DNA from: Yinghuangia aomiensis
GTDB lineage: Bacteria > Actinomycetota > Actinomycetes > Streptomycetales > Streptomycetaceae
Assembly: GCF_039542225.1 (NCBI RefSeq)
Contig: NZ_BAABHS010000027.1
Coordinates: forward strand, 44,211 to 108,210
DNA: 64,000 bases
Direction: 5' to 3'
The position numbers were made by a program, and so were the translations under genes. This document shows, piece by piece, positions 40,477 through 49,182 of this stretch (positions are counted from its first letter, which is position 1; each line of letters opens with the position of its first letter). Below the pieces are notes generated by a model. It was not told where the DNA came from. It ran no database searches and saw only the letters and a list, made by a program, of their open reading frames with translations.

Positions 40477-41205
40477 ATGTCGATGGTCGATCTCGAGCTG
40501 GACGACGGCGTCGCCGTCGTCACCATCAACCGCCCGGAGGCTCGGAACGCGATCGCCCCGGCCACCATGGACGCCCTGGACAAGACCCTCGATGCCGCGG
40601 AAGGCGCCCGGGTCCTCGTCGTCACCGGCGCGGGCGACCGGGCCTTCGTATCCGGCGGCGACCTGAAAGAACTTGCCGCGATCCGCACCGAGGACGAGGC
40701 GACCGCGATGGCCATGCGGATGCGCGGGATCTGCGACCGGATCGCCGCGTTCCCCGGTCCCGTGGTCGCCGCGCTGAACGGGCACGCCCTCGGCGGCGGG
40801 GCGGAAGTCGCGGTGGCCGCGGACATCCGCGTGGCCGCCGACGACATCAAGATCGGCTTCAACCAGACCGCACTGGCGATCATGCCGGCGTGGGGCGGCG
40901 CCGAACGGCTCGCCGCGCTCGTCGGCCGCGGTCGCGCCCTCATGCTCGCGGGTACCGGAAGCGTGCTCACCGCCGCGGAAGCCGAACGGCACGGTCTGGT
41001 CGACCTGTTGCTCCCCCGCGCGGCCTTCGCCGAAGGCTGGCGGACGCTGGCCAAGTCGCTGGCGACGGACGCCGCAGGCGAGATCAAGAAAGTGATGGGC
41101 GGCAGCCTGTCCGCCGAGGAGGCTGCCCGCTGCTTCGCCCGGCTCTGGGTCGACGACGCGCACTGGGATGCCGCCGACCGGGTCCTGTCCCGCACCAAGC
41201 GCTGA
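40477..41205 (+). CDS. Enoyl-CoA hydratase/isomerase (crotonase family)
   Basis: A 242-residue crotonase: INRPEARNAIAPATM, oxyanion-hole segments AFVSGGDLKELA and GHALGGGAEVAVAAD, and active-site stretch LAIMPAWGGAERLAAL. The glutamate in GGAERL is retained, the other is replaced, as in many isomerases and decarboxylase-like crotonases. GGGGAG precedes the ATG at 40477 by four bases. It is the first gene of a plus-strand set with the DUF35-thiolase fusion, a ferredoxin reductase and a PPOX protein; hydration of an enoyl-CoA followed by retro-aldol or thiolytic cleavage is the simplest reading. Confidence 0.84.
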   Translation: MSMVDLELDDGVAVVTINRPEARNAIAPATMDALDKTLDAAEGARVLVVTGAGDRAFVSGGDLKELAAIRTEDEATAMAMRMRGICDRIAAFPGPVVAALNGHALGGGAEVAVAADIRVAADDIKIGFNQTALAIMPAWGGAERLAALVGRGRALMLAGTGSVLTAAEAERHGLVDLLLPRAAFAEGWRTLAKSLATDAAGEIKKVMGGSLSAEEAARCFARLWVDDAHWDAADRVLSRTKR

Positions 41206-41258
41206 CCCTCGGGGGCCGGCCCGGGCCGGCACCGTCCGAGGCACTTCGAGGAGAGCAC

Positions 41259-42920
41259 GTGCCCGAAACACCCCAGCGTCCCGCGCCCGCGACCAGCCAG
41301 GAGGACGAGTTCTTCTGGCGGTCAGGCGCCGACGGCAAGCTGCGCATCAAGGCGTGCAAGGCCTGCGCGGCACTGATCCATCCTCCGCAGCCGGTCTGCC
41401 GGTACTGCCGCAGCCAGGAGCTCGGCATCCGCACGGTATCGGGCTACGCGACGCTCATCGGATTCACCGTCAACGAACGGTTCGGCCTACCCGGCCTGCC
41501 GCCGCCGTACATCGTCGCCCAGGTCGCACTGGAAGAGGACCCACGGGTGCGGCTCACCACCAACGCGGTCGGATGCGCCGCCGAGGACTTGGTGCTGGGC
41601 ATGCGCATGGAGGTCGTGTTCGAGCGGACCGGCGACGCGTGGCTGCCGCTCTTCCGGCCGACCGTCGAACAGGGCGAACCAGCTCCGCTGCCGGCGGACG
41701 AGATCGCACCGGAGCGGATGAGGGACTACGTCCGGCCCATGGCGACGCCCGAGAAATTCGAGGACAAGGTCGCTCTTACCGGCATCGGCATGTCGCAGAT
41801 CGGCCGCCGTCTGATGGTGCCTCCGCTGGCGCTCACGGTGGAGGCGTGCAAGCAAGCGGTCGCGGACGCGGGGCTCACGCTCGACGACATCGACGGGCTG
41901 GCGACGTACCCGGGCGGCGGAGCGTACGGCGGGTTCTCCGAGGGCGGCGTGACCGCGCTCCAAGCCGCTTTGGGGATGCGCCCCACCTGGATCAGTGGCG
42001 GCCCCGAGACGTTCGGGCCCGGCGGATCGATCATCGAGGCGATGCTCGCCGTCGCCGGCGGCCTTGCCCGGCATGTGCTGTGCTTCCGAACGCTCTGGGA
42101 GGCGACCTTCGCGGAGTTGGTCAAGCAGGGCAAGATCCGTCTGTCCGCCCAGGACACGGCCGACGGCTGGATGAAGCCTTTCGGGGCCGTCTCCGCCGCG
42201 CACACTCTCGCGCAGAACGCGCAGCGGCATTTCCACCGTTACGGCACGACCCGGGAAACTCTCGGTTGGATCGCCCTCAACCAACGTGCCAACGCCGCGT
42301 TGAACCCCACCGCGCTCTACCGGGAACCGATGACCATGGACGACTACCTGTCGGCGCGGACGATCACGACCCCCCTGGGCCTTTTCGACTGCGACGTGCC
42401 GTGCGACGGCGCGGTCGCGGTGGTGGTCTCGGCCGTCGACGCCGCCCGTGACCTGCGCAAGCCGCCGGTCTTGGTCGAAGCCGTGGGAACCCAGAGCATC
42501 GAACGGCTCGAATGGGACCAGAGCACCCTGACCCACGAACCGCAAGTCCTGGGGCAGGCAGCTCACTTGTGGTCGCGTACCTCGCTCACGCCGGCCGATG
42601 TCGACGTCGCGGAGCTGTACGACGGATTCACTATCAACTGCCTGTCGTGGATCGAAGCCCTCGGCTTCTGCGGAATCGGCGAAGCCAAGGACTTCCTCGA
42701 CGGAGGCAAGAACATCGCCCGGGACGGCGTCCTGCCCCTGAACACCCACGGCGGCCAGCTCTCCCACGGACGCACGCACGGCATGGGCCTCGTGCACGAG
42801 GCCGTGTCCCAGCTCCGCGGCGAGGCCGGCGAGCGCCAGATATCCGGAGCCAAGGTCGCCGTGGTCAGCGGCGGCGGGCTCACCCCGAGTGGAGTGATGC
42901 TCCTCCGAACGGACGCATGA
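41259..42920 (+). CDS. Fusion of a zinc-ribbon/OB-fold DUF35 domain with an SCP-x/Ltp2-type thiolase
   Basis: A 553-residue two-domain protein. Residues about 30-133 are a DUF35 unit: a rubredoxin-like zinc ribbon with cysteines at about 33, 36, 47 and 50, then an OB fold (GYATLIGFTVNE, PPYIVAQVALEED). Residues about 166-553 are a non-decarboxylating thiolase-like domain (VALTGIGMSQIGRRL, EPMTMDDYLSAR, VAELYDGFTINCL, LPLNTHGGQLSHGR). In steroid catabolism the two are separate proteins that together perform retro-aldol C-C cleavage (Ltp2 with the ChsH2 DUF35 domain). A single-chain aldolase is therefore likely. The GTG at 41259 has GAGGAG upstream; its stop overlaps the reductase ATG. Confidence 0.85.
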   Translation: MPETPQRPAPATSQEDEFFWRSGADGKLRIKACKACAALIHPPQPVCRYCRSQELGIRTVSGYATLIGFTVNERFGLPGLPPPYIVAQVALEEDPRVRLTTNAVGCAAEDLVLGMRMEVVFERTGDAWLPLFRPTVEQGEPAPLPADEIAPERMRDYVRPMATPEKFEDKVALTGIGMSQIGRRLMVPPLALTVEACKQAVADAGLTLDDIDGLATYPGGGAYGGFSEGGVTALQAALGMRPTWISGGPETFGPGGSIIEAMLAVAGGLARHVLCFRTLWEATFAELVKQGKIRLSAQDTADGWMKPFGAVSAAHTLAQNAQRHFHRYGTTRETLGWIALNQRANAALNPTALYREPMTMDDYLSARTITTPLGLFDCDVPCDGAVAVVVSAVDAARDLRKPPVLVEAVGTQSIERLEWDQSTLTHEPQVLGQAAHLWSRTSLTPADVDVAELYDGFTINCLSWIEALGFCGIGEAKDFLDGGKNIARDGVLPLNTHGGQLSHGRTHGMGLVHEAVSQLRGEAGERQISGAKVAVVSGGGLTPSGVMLLRTDA

Positions 42921-44113
42921 CCATGGACGGTTTGCGCCACATCGTGGTGGTCGGCGGCGGCCCCGCCGGGGTTACCGCCGTCGAGACGCTGCGCCGTGAA
43001 GGCCATGCGGGTCCGATCGTGCTCGTCACCGGAGAACCGGGGCTCCCCTACGACCGTCCGCCGCTGTCCAAGCAAGTGCTCACCGGCGCCTGGGAGTCGG
43101 ACCGCATCCGGTTGCGCGCCGCCGCGCACTACCGGGACCTCGGAGTGACCATGGCCCACGCCCGCGCGACGGCGCTCGACCGGGACCGTCGGCGCCTGCG
43201 GCTCGACGACGGCGGCGACCTCGCTTACGACGGGCTGATCATCGCCACGGGCGTGCGCCCACGCCAGCTCCCGGGGAATCGTCTGCTCAAAGGCGTCCAC
43301 GTCCTGCGCGACCTCGGTCACGCGGACCGCTTGCGCACGGACTTGCTCGAGGGCGGCCGCCTGGTGGTCGTCGGTGCAGGCTTTCTCGGCATGGAAGTAG
43401 CAGCGTCGGCGCGCGGACTGGGCCTCGACGTCACGGTCGTCGACCCCGCACCGCTGCCCATGCTGCGCCAACTGGGGGGCACCGTCGCCGAAGCCGTCGC
43501 ACGACTGCACCGCGCCCACGGAATCGGCTTGCGACTCGGCGTGGGCGTCAGGGAACTGCGTGACGACGGCCGGCAGGTCACCGCGGTGGCGTTGTCGGAC
43601 GGGACGGTCGTCCCGGCGGACTGCGTCCTGGTGGCGATCGGCGCGTCGCCCGCTGTCGATTGGCTGCGGTCGTCGGGTCTGCCTCTCGGCGACGGCATCG
43701 AATGCGACGAGTACTGCCGAACTGCTCCGCGCATCCACGCGGCCGGCGACGCCGCGTCGTGGGTCAACCCGCGGTACGGGCGGCGCATGCGGTTGGAGCA
43801 CCGGACCAATGCCGGGGAGCAGGGCGCGGCCGCGGCGTTCAACCTGCTGCACGGACCGGTCCGCCCGTACGCACCGCTGCCCTACTTCTGGACCGACCAA
43901 TTCGGGATCAAGGTCCAAGCCTGCGGTGTACTCGCCGAGGACAGCGACGTGGCGATCGAGTTCGGCGCCGTCGAGCAGGACCGGTTCGTGGCGGCGTACC
44001 GCAGTGCGGGCCGGTTGACCGGGGTGGTGACCTGGAACGCTCCTGCGCAAATGGTCGCGTACCGCGCGGAGCTGCTCGGCCAGGACCACGCGTCGTCCGA
44101 GCGGGTCGGCTGA
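42917..44113 (+). CDS. FAD-dependent ferredoxin reductase
   Basis: A 398-residue NAD(P)H-ferredoxin reductase of the glutathione-reductase fold: FAD motif VVVGGGPAGVTAVETLR, PYDRPPLSK, the second dinucleotide motif VVVGAGFLGMEVAAS, IATGVRPR and the FAD/ribityl aspartate in IHAAGDAASW. It is the class that serves P450 and Rieske ferredoxins (ThcD, CamA). The natural client in the window is the [3Fe-4S] ferredoxin at 53155 with the P450 at 53388, about 9 kb away; no ferredoxin gene adjoins it. ATGA and TGATG overlaps tie it to both neighbours. Confidence 0.87.
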   Translation: MTMDGLRHIVVVGGGPAGVTAVETLRREGHAGPIVLVTGEPGLPYDRPPLSKQVLTGAWESDRIRLRAAAHYRDLGVTMAHARATALDRDRRRLRLDDGGDLAYDGLIIATGVRPRQLPGNRLLKGVHVLRDLGHADRLRTDLLEGGRLVVVGAGFLGMEVAASARGLGLDVTVVDPAPLPMLRQLGGTVAEAVARLHRAHGIGLRLGVGVRELRDDGRQVTAVALSDGTVVPADCVLVAIGASPAVDWLRSSGLPLGDGIECDEYCRTAPRIHAAGDAASWVNPRYGRRMRLEHRTNAGEQGAAAAFNLLHGPVRPYAPLPYFWTDQFGIKVQACGVLAEDSDVAIEFGAVEQDRFVAAYRSAGRLTGVVTWNAPAQMVAYRAELLGQDHASSERVG

Positions 44114-44541
44114 TGGCGGGCCCAGAGGAATTCTGGGACCTTCTGGCCGATCGTCGCCAGGGTGTCCTGGCGACGATCGGCCCGGAAGGCCTCCCCCATC
44201 TGTCGAACGTCCATTACGTTCCCGATACGGCAAGGCGCCTCGTGCGCATCTCGACTACGGCGGCCCGGGTCAAGGGCCGCAACGTGCTGCGCGACCGCCG
44301 TGCCGTGCTGCACGTCCCCGGTCCGGACTTCTTCACCTTCGCCGTCGCCGAAGGAAGGGTCTCCGTTGGCGTTCCCCGGAAGGTCGGCGAGGAGTCGATC
44401 GACGAACTGTACGCATTGCACGCCGCTTTCAACGGCGAAGCGCCGCGTCCTGCTTTTGACGAGCGCATGTTGCGGGAGCGTCGCTTCGTCATCCGCCTGA
44501 ATGTCACCAAGCTGTACGGCTTGATCCCGCCCAGGCGTTGA
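44113..44541 (+). CDS. PPOX-class (flavin/F420-binding split-barrel) oxidoreductase
   Basis: A 142-residue protein of the pyridoxamine-5-phosphate-oxidase-like split-barrel group: FWDLLADRRQGVLATIGPEG, HLSNVHYVPD, RLVRISTTAARVKGRNVLRD and the C-terminal FVIRLNVTKLYGL. These features match the PPOX class F420-dependent family of actinobacteria, whose roles are mostly reductions of small molecules or of F420 itself. The ATG at 44113 shares one base with the reductase stop. Whether it is part of the catabolic path or a redox accessory is not decided by the sequence. Confidence 0.8.
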   Translation: MAGPEEFWDLLADRRQGVLATIGPEGLPHLSNVHYVPDTARRLVRISTTAARVKGRNVLRDRRAVLHVPGPDFFTFAVAEGRVSVGVPRKVGEESIDELYALHAAFNGEAPRPAFDERMLRERRFVIRLNVTKLYGLIPPRR

Positions 44542-44601
44542 ACCGCCCGTACACGAGTGTCCTCATGGCCGGTTGGGTGCGCGGCCTCCCCGCCGTGCAC
44601 A

Positions 44602-46191
44602 TCACACGCGGCGCTCCAGGCGGTCCCACATCACGATGCCGTCGTCGCACAGTTCGACGCCGCCGATGCTCGGGCTGGAGACGGCCGCGGCCTGGGACTC
44701 CTGGTAGACCCACACGGGGAAGTCGCGGTTCAGTTCCATCTGGACGGCGGTGTAAGCCTCGCGGCGGGCGACCAGGTCGACGGTGGCGCGGGCGTTGTCG
44801 AGCGCCTTGTCCACGGCCGGATTGGCATAGCCGGTCAGGTTGGTGCTGCTTGCCGAGTACAGGAAGTCGTAGACGCCGGGCTCGGGGTCGCTGAACCATT
44901 GTTGGGTGAGCGCCGCGTTCCAGGTCCAGTCACCCTTGCGGACGGTTCTGATGAAATCGACGGCGTCGGCGGCCTGGATCTGCGCGTCGACGCCCGGGAA
45001 GCGGTTGAGCACGTCGCGGATGTGCTCCGCAACCTTCACCAGAGTGGGGGTGTTCGGCACGACCATCACGAACGGGAGCCGCCGTTTGCCGTCAGCGGTG
45101 ATCTGCGCGAACAGGGCGCGGGCTTGCTCGGGGTCGTTCTCCGTCATGACGAGTTGGCCGTTGGCGACCGGTGACGCGGCCGAGAAGATGCCGTGGGCCA
45201 CGGCACCCGCCCCTTTGAAGTACGTGTTGTTGAGGTCCGCTCCGCTCAGCGCAAGCACGACCGCTTTGCGGACGTTCGGGTCGCCGAACGGGGTGGCGAC
45301 GGTGTTGAACATCAGCATCGCCCCGCCGTCCAAGTGGATCTGGTCGACGGCAAGCCGCCGCTCCGCGGCACGCGCGACTCCGTCCGGTGCGAACATCACG
45401 GACATGTCCAGTCGTCCCGCTGAAACCTCGTCGGCGGTGTGCCCGGCGTCCGGGTCGACTTCCATCGTCAGCCGCTCGAAGCGCGGCAGACCGCGATCCC
45501 GTTGCCAATAACCGGGGTTGCGGACGTAGACCTGCTTTCCGTCCGCCGCCCAATCGGTGAGCATGTACGGGCCGGCGCCGACCGGCTTGCGTCCCACACC
45601 GACGGGATCACTGCGGATCGCGGTCGGGGATCCCACGAAACTCAGCTGCCGGGCCACGATCCGGTCGAAGTTGGCGTTCGGCCGGCTCAGCACGACCCGG
45701 AGTGTCAGCGGATCGGTGACCTGCAGGCTGGTGATGTCCACGGTAGCCGGGTACTGCAGGGAGTGATTGGTGACGTCGTGATGGCGTTCCCAGTTGAACC
45801 GAACCGCTTCGGCGTCCAAGGGGGTCGCGTCGCTGAAGGTGATTCCGGCGCGGAGTCGAAGGATCCATGTCCGGCCGCCATCGGCCGAGGTAAAGCTGTC
45901 CGCGAGCTGGGGGCGCACAATGCCGGTCGCCGGATCCGACCACACCAGGACGTCGTACACCGCCGCCATCCGGTTCCCATCGACGGCACCGTACGGGTAG
46001 GTCACCATGGGATCCATGCTCGCCGGCCCCTGCGGCAGCGCGACCGTCAGTGCTCCGGCCGCACCGGGGGCCGAGGAACTCGGTGCAGGACGTGCGCCCC
46101 CGGAGTCGGAACAGGCCGCTACGAACGGCAAAAGGAGGGCCAGCGCTGCCGCCGAACCCCGGCGGAGGGGAAGGCCGATCCGCATGGTCAT
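44602..46191 (-). CDS. ABC transporter solute-binding lipoprotein, family 5 (peptide/nickel/opine type)
   Basis: A 529-residue extracytoplasmic binding protein. The N-terminus has a basic start, hydrophobic core ALALLLPFVAACSDSG and the lipobox cysteine in VAAC, so it is a lipoprotein. ALPQGPASMDPMVTYPYG, TWILRLRAGITFSDATPLDA and NPGYWQRDRGLPRFERLTM are SBP_bac_5 hallmarks. Such proteins capture peptides, opines, heme or glycosides for DppBCDF-type importers, but no permease or ATPase gene lies nearby. The start at 46191 (MTMRIG) is used; 46185 is equally possible. It follows the second binding-protein gene in the same direction by 95 bases. Confidence 0.88.
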   Translation of the reverse strand: MTMRIGLPLRRGSAAALALLLPFVAACSDSGGARPAPSSSAPGAAGALTVALPQGPASMDPMVTYPYGAVDGNRMAAVYDVLVWSDPATGIVRPQLADSFTSADGGRTWILRLRAGITFSDATPLDAEAVRFNWERHHDVTNHSLQYPATVDITSLQVTDPLTLRVVLSRPNANFDRIVARQLSFVGSPTAIRSDPVGVGRKPVGAGPYMLTDWAADGKQVYVRNPGYWQRDRGLPRFERLTMEVDPDAGHTADEVSAGRLDMSVMFAPDGVARAAERRLAVDQIHLDGGAMLMFNTVATPFGDPNVRKAVVLALSGADLNNTYFKGAGAVAHGIFSAASPVANGQLVMTENDPEQARALFAQITADGKRRLPFVMVVPNTPTLVKVAEHIRDVLNRFPGVDAQIQAADAVDFIRTVRKGDWTWNAALTQQWFSDPEPGVYDFLYSASSTNLTGYANPAVDKALDNARATVDLVARREAYTAVQMELNRDFPVWVYQESQAAAVSSPSIGGVELCDDGIVMWDRLERRV

Positions 46192-46286
46192 ACCTCGATT
46201 GGGAAGAAGGGAAGGACAGCGCAGCCGGACGTGGCGTGCGCCGGCTGATGGGGCTGCCGGGGGCGCGGGCGCCCGACGAACGTGCG

Positions 46287-47606
46287 TCAGTTCTGGGTGC
46301 TGACGAATTTCCGGGCGGAGGGGTCGTACCTCCAGAGTCGGGCGGGTACCGCACCGTGTGGGGTCGTCGCGCTGTAGCGCGCCTTGTCCGCGTAGCCGGG
46401 CACCGCGAACGCGCCAAGGCCGTTTCCGGCATCCCGGAAGCTCCGGTACGTCAGCGATCGACCTGCCTTCTCCGCGATGGCTCGGAAGAGGGCCAGGCCC
46501 TGGCACGCGACCTGCAGCGAGCTCTGCGGCGAGGGGGCGCCGGCCGGGAGCGTGAGCGGATCGACCGAAAGCTTGCCGCGCAGCGCGGGTACCGCCGATT
46601 CCATGGTCGCCACGCACCGCTGCATCCCCGGTTCGTTCCAGCGCACATCGATGCCGAGTCCGGCAGCGCCGGCCAGCGTCGAGAAGTCGTGCTTTGCGGC
46701 GTCGCCCGTGTAAGCGGCCACACTGCCGAGAGGGGCGAAGAGCAGCCGGGGCCGGTACTTGGTGCGTTCCAGGGCCTGGGGGAAGCCTCCGGACATTCCG
46801 CCGACAACGACCACGGTGTCGGCGCCTGCGGCCTGGAATTTGGCGATGAACGCGCCGATCTGCTGCCCTACCGCGGACGTGTCTCCGAGGTCCACGTCGA
46901 GGATCCCGGTCTCCACAGGTGTGACGCCGAGGCGTTGCAGGGCAGGCAGAACGGTGTCCTTGACCAGACCCTCTTCGTTCACCACGCCGACGACGGCGAC
47001 CTTCTTGCCGGCCAAGGCGTTCCCGTCGGCGAAGAGCCCCATCGCGTCGCCGACCTCCTCGCCGCCGCGGTCGAAGGAGAACCACGGCGCTTGGGCGAGA
47101 GCGCCGTTCTTGCCGGTGAGCGGCCCACCGATGATGGCGGTCCGGTTGGTCTGGACGTAGCACAAGGGCTCACGGCCGTTGAACGTGCCGATCACCGCGA
47201 AGACTTTCTCGTCCTGTGTGAGCCGCGCGCAGGTCTGCTGGGCGGCAGCCGGGGATGCCATGTCGACGGCGCCGTACACCGGCACGATTCTGCGGCCGTT
47301 GATGCCGCCGGCGTCGTTGATCTCCTTGATCAGTGCGTTGTAGGTCGCCTCGTAGTCGCCATGGTCGATCTTGAGGAACTGCTTGACCGCGGTGAGATCG
47401 GGATAGACGACACCGATCTTGACGGTGTCCGCGGTGACTCCGGGGGCGACTTCGGCCACGGAGGACGCGGACGACTTGCCGGGCGTCGGAGCACCGTCGC
47501 CTGGGCCGTGCCCGTCGGCCGTGCAGGCGGCGGAGAACAGCACGACGGCAAGCGCGGCCACCGGCAGGGGATGGCGGCGCAGCGCGCGGTATGTGGTGGT
47601 GGACAT
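46287..47606 (-). CDS. ABC transporter solute-binding lipoprotein, branched-chain amino acid receptor type
   Basis: A 439-residue type-I periplasmic-binding fold protein (Peripla_BP_6, LivJ-like). A lipoprotein signal VAALAVVLFSAACTADG is followed by a Pro/Ser/Gly linker, then VKIGVVYPDLTAVKQFL, INDAGGINGRRIVPVYG, FAVIGTFNGREP and TVVVVGGMSGGFPQALE. Relatives bind branched-chain amino acids, aromatic acids, amides or other small carboxylates, and in actinomycetes are often duplicated near catabolic operons. No livHMGF genes accompany it, so it may serve a transporter elsewhere or act in sensing. Start at 47606 (MSTTTYRALRR) has CAGGA upstream. Confidence 0.88.
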   Translation of the reverse strand: MSTTTYRALRRHPLPVAALAVVLFSAACTADGHGPGDGAPTPGKSSASSVAEVAPGVTADTVKIGVVYPDLTAVKQFLKIDHGDYEATYNALIKEINDAGGINGRRIVPVYGAVDMASPAAAQQTCARLTQDEKVFAVIGTFNGREPLCYVQTNRTAIIGGPLTGKNGALAQAPWFSFDRGGEEVGDAMGLFADGNALAGKKVAVVGVVNEEGLVKDTVLPALQRLGVTPVETGILDVDLGDTSAVGQQIGAFIAKFQAAGADTVVVVGGMSGGFPQALERTKYRPRLLFAPLGSVAAYTGDAAKHDFSTLAGAAGLGIDVRWNEPGMQRCVATMESAVPALRGKLSVDPLTLPAGAPSPQSSLQVACQGLALFRAIAEKAGRSLTYRSFRDAGNGLGAFAVPGYADKARYSATTPHGAVPARLWRYDPSARKFVSTQN

Positions 47607-47976
47607 CGGATCCTGACGGAATGGTGAAGTGGGAACAGCCGCCGGTCTTCCCATGCCGGCGGTCGGCGCGGCAATAAGGGTCTGCTGGATGACGTGTTCT
47701 GAGTCGCCGAGGTGGCGGAGCCTGCGGCGTTGCCGGGGACCGCTCCGGGACCGCGGGTGATGTCCCGGCCGAGGACGCCCCGCGGTCGGCGGCCTACCCG
47801 CCCGACGGCGAGCTGCATACGGCGGCCGCTGGCGGGCGGGTTGCCCATGCGCGCGACTGCGTTGCTTGCGGGTCCGACGAAGTGGATCGGGTCCTGGATA
47901 CAGGCCCGTTCGGCCCGATCACGCGAACAGATGTGTGGATGGCCCCTGGGCGGCGGCCCAGGGGCCATCACACCGG
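47607..47976. other. Intergenic region upstream of the binding-protein genes
   Basis: A 370-base gap without a credible gene. Its right end holds the strong hairpin that ends the CoA-transferase operon (47939-47968). The rest must contain the promoter of the two binding-protein genes, but I see no convincing -10/-35 pair, and no GAGAAT or GGTCAGACC site. Confidence 0.5.
47939..47968 (-). terminator. Strong hairpin ending the CoA-transferase/aldehyde dehydrogenase operon
   Basis: A 13-base perfect stem (47939-47951 with 47956-47968) with a 4-base loop GGCG begins nine bases past the CoA-transferase stop codon on the minus strand. It is an intrinsic terminator of the GC-rich, U-less type. Confidence 0.8.
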
Positions 47977-49182
47977 TCAGGTGACGACGGATGCGGCCTT
48001 GAGTGCCAGAATGCGGTCCCAGTCGAGGCCGAGTTCGAGGAGGATCTCCTCGGTTTGCGCCGCGAACTCCGGCGCGGGTGCCAGGTCGGGCGCGGTGACG
48101 TCGAACTGTACGGGGTTGGCCACGAGTTGCAGGTCACCGGCATCTCGCAGGTATTCGTTGGCGCGGATCTGCGGATCCTCGCCGACCTGGAGGGTGTCCT
48201 GGACGGGCGCCCACGGGCCCGACAGCGTGCCGAAGCGCTCGGTCCACTCGGCCAGGGTGCGCGAACCGATGGCTTCCCGGAGGACGGCCGTCGCCTCGTC
48301 GATGTGCGCCGCGATCTGCTCGACCGTGGCGAAGCGCGGGTCGTCGGCGAGTTCCGGGCGGTCGATGTGCCGGCATACGTCGGCCCAGAATCGGGTGGGT
48401 TGGAGCATGACGAGCGAGAGGTAGCGGCCGTCGGCGGTGGCGTACAGCCCGGACAGCGGGTTGCCGGGTGAGCCGTGTGCGCCCAAGGCGGGCGCGATCC
48501 ACGGTTTGCCGAGGTGCTGGGACAAGGCGATGCCGTGGCCCATCGCCCAAAGGCCGCTGCCGAGCAGCGACACGTCCACGACCGAAGGCTCACCGGTGCG
48601 TTCGCGCTTGAGCAGGGCCGCAGCGATGCCGCCGGCGAGGTTGGTGCCGGAGATGGTATCGCCGTATGCGGGTGCGGGAGCGGGGATGATGCCCTCGACG
48701 CCCGGCGGGGTGATGCTCGCTGCGGTGGCTCCGCGCGCCCAGAAGGCGGTCATGTCGTAGCCGCCCTTGGCCGCTTCGGGACCACGGGGGCCGAGGGCGC
48801 TGCCACGCGCGTACACGATCTTCGGGTTGACAGCCCGGATGTCGTCCACGTCGATGCCGAGCTTGGTTCGCGCCGCGGGCAGCAGGCTGGTGAGGAACAC
48901 ATCTGCGCGGCGCGCCAGTTCGAGCAGCAGCTCGGCGCCTTCGGGTTGGCCGATGTCCAGGCCAATGCTGCGCTTTCCGCGGTTGGCGTGCTCGACATTG
49001 GGGTTGGGGTCCCCGTCGACCCGGAAGGTGCCCGTCTGGCGGAGCCCGCGTTGCGGATCGCCTTTGACCGCGTGCTCGACTTTGACGACCTCCGCACCCC
49101 AGTCCGCGAGCACTGCGCCCGCCGACGGGACGAAGCCGTACATCGCCACTTCGAGGACGCGGATGCCGTCGAGCGGCTTCAC
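47977..49182 (-). CDS. CaiB/BaiF family (class III) CoA-transferase
   Basis: A 401-residue class III CoA-transferase: KPLDGIRVLEVAMYGFVPS, LADWGAEVVKVEHAVKGDP, HANRGKRSIGLDIGQPEG and a central catalytic region around PAPAYGDTISGTNLAGG, where the aspartate of YGD is the expected nucleophile. The GTG at 49182 overlaps the aldehyde dehydrogenase stop as GTGA. Operon order SDR, aldehyde dehydrogenase, CoA-transferase reads as alcohol to aldehyde to acid to acyl-CoA, a complete activation module. It sits under the operator at 51379. A strong terminator follows. Confidence 0.87.
   Translation of the reverse strand: MKPLDGIRVLEVAMYGFVPSAGAVLADWGAEVVKVEHAVKGDPQRGLRQTGTFRVDGDPNPNVEHANRGKRSIGLDIGQPEGAELLLELARRADVFLTSLLPAARTKLGIDVDDIRAVNPKIVYARGSALGPRGPEAAKGGYDMTAFWARGATAASITPPGVEGIIPAPAPAYGDTISGTNLAGGIAAALLKRERTGEPSVVDVSLLGSGLWAMGHGIALSQHLGKPWIAPALGAHGSPGNPLSGLYATADGRYLSLVMLQPTRFWADVCRHIDRPELADDPRFATVEQIAAHIDEATAVLREAIGSRTLAEWTERFGTLSGPWAPVQDTLQVGEDPQIRANEYLRDAGDLQLVANPVQFDVTAPDLAPAPEFAAQTEEILLELGLDWDRILALKAASVVT

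Noticed and set aside
37646..40666. A 1006-codon plus-strand open frame
   Set aside because: It runs antisense through the amidohydrolase and ligase genes, which have clear motifs; long antisense frames are normal in DNA this GC-rich.
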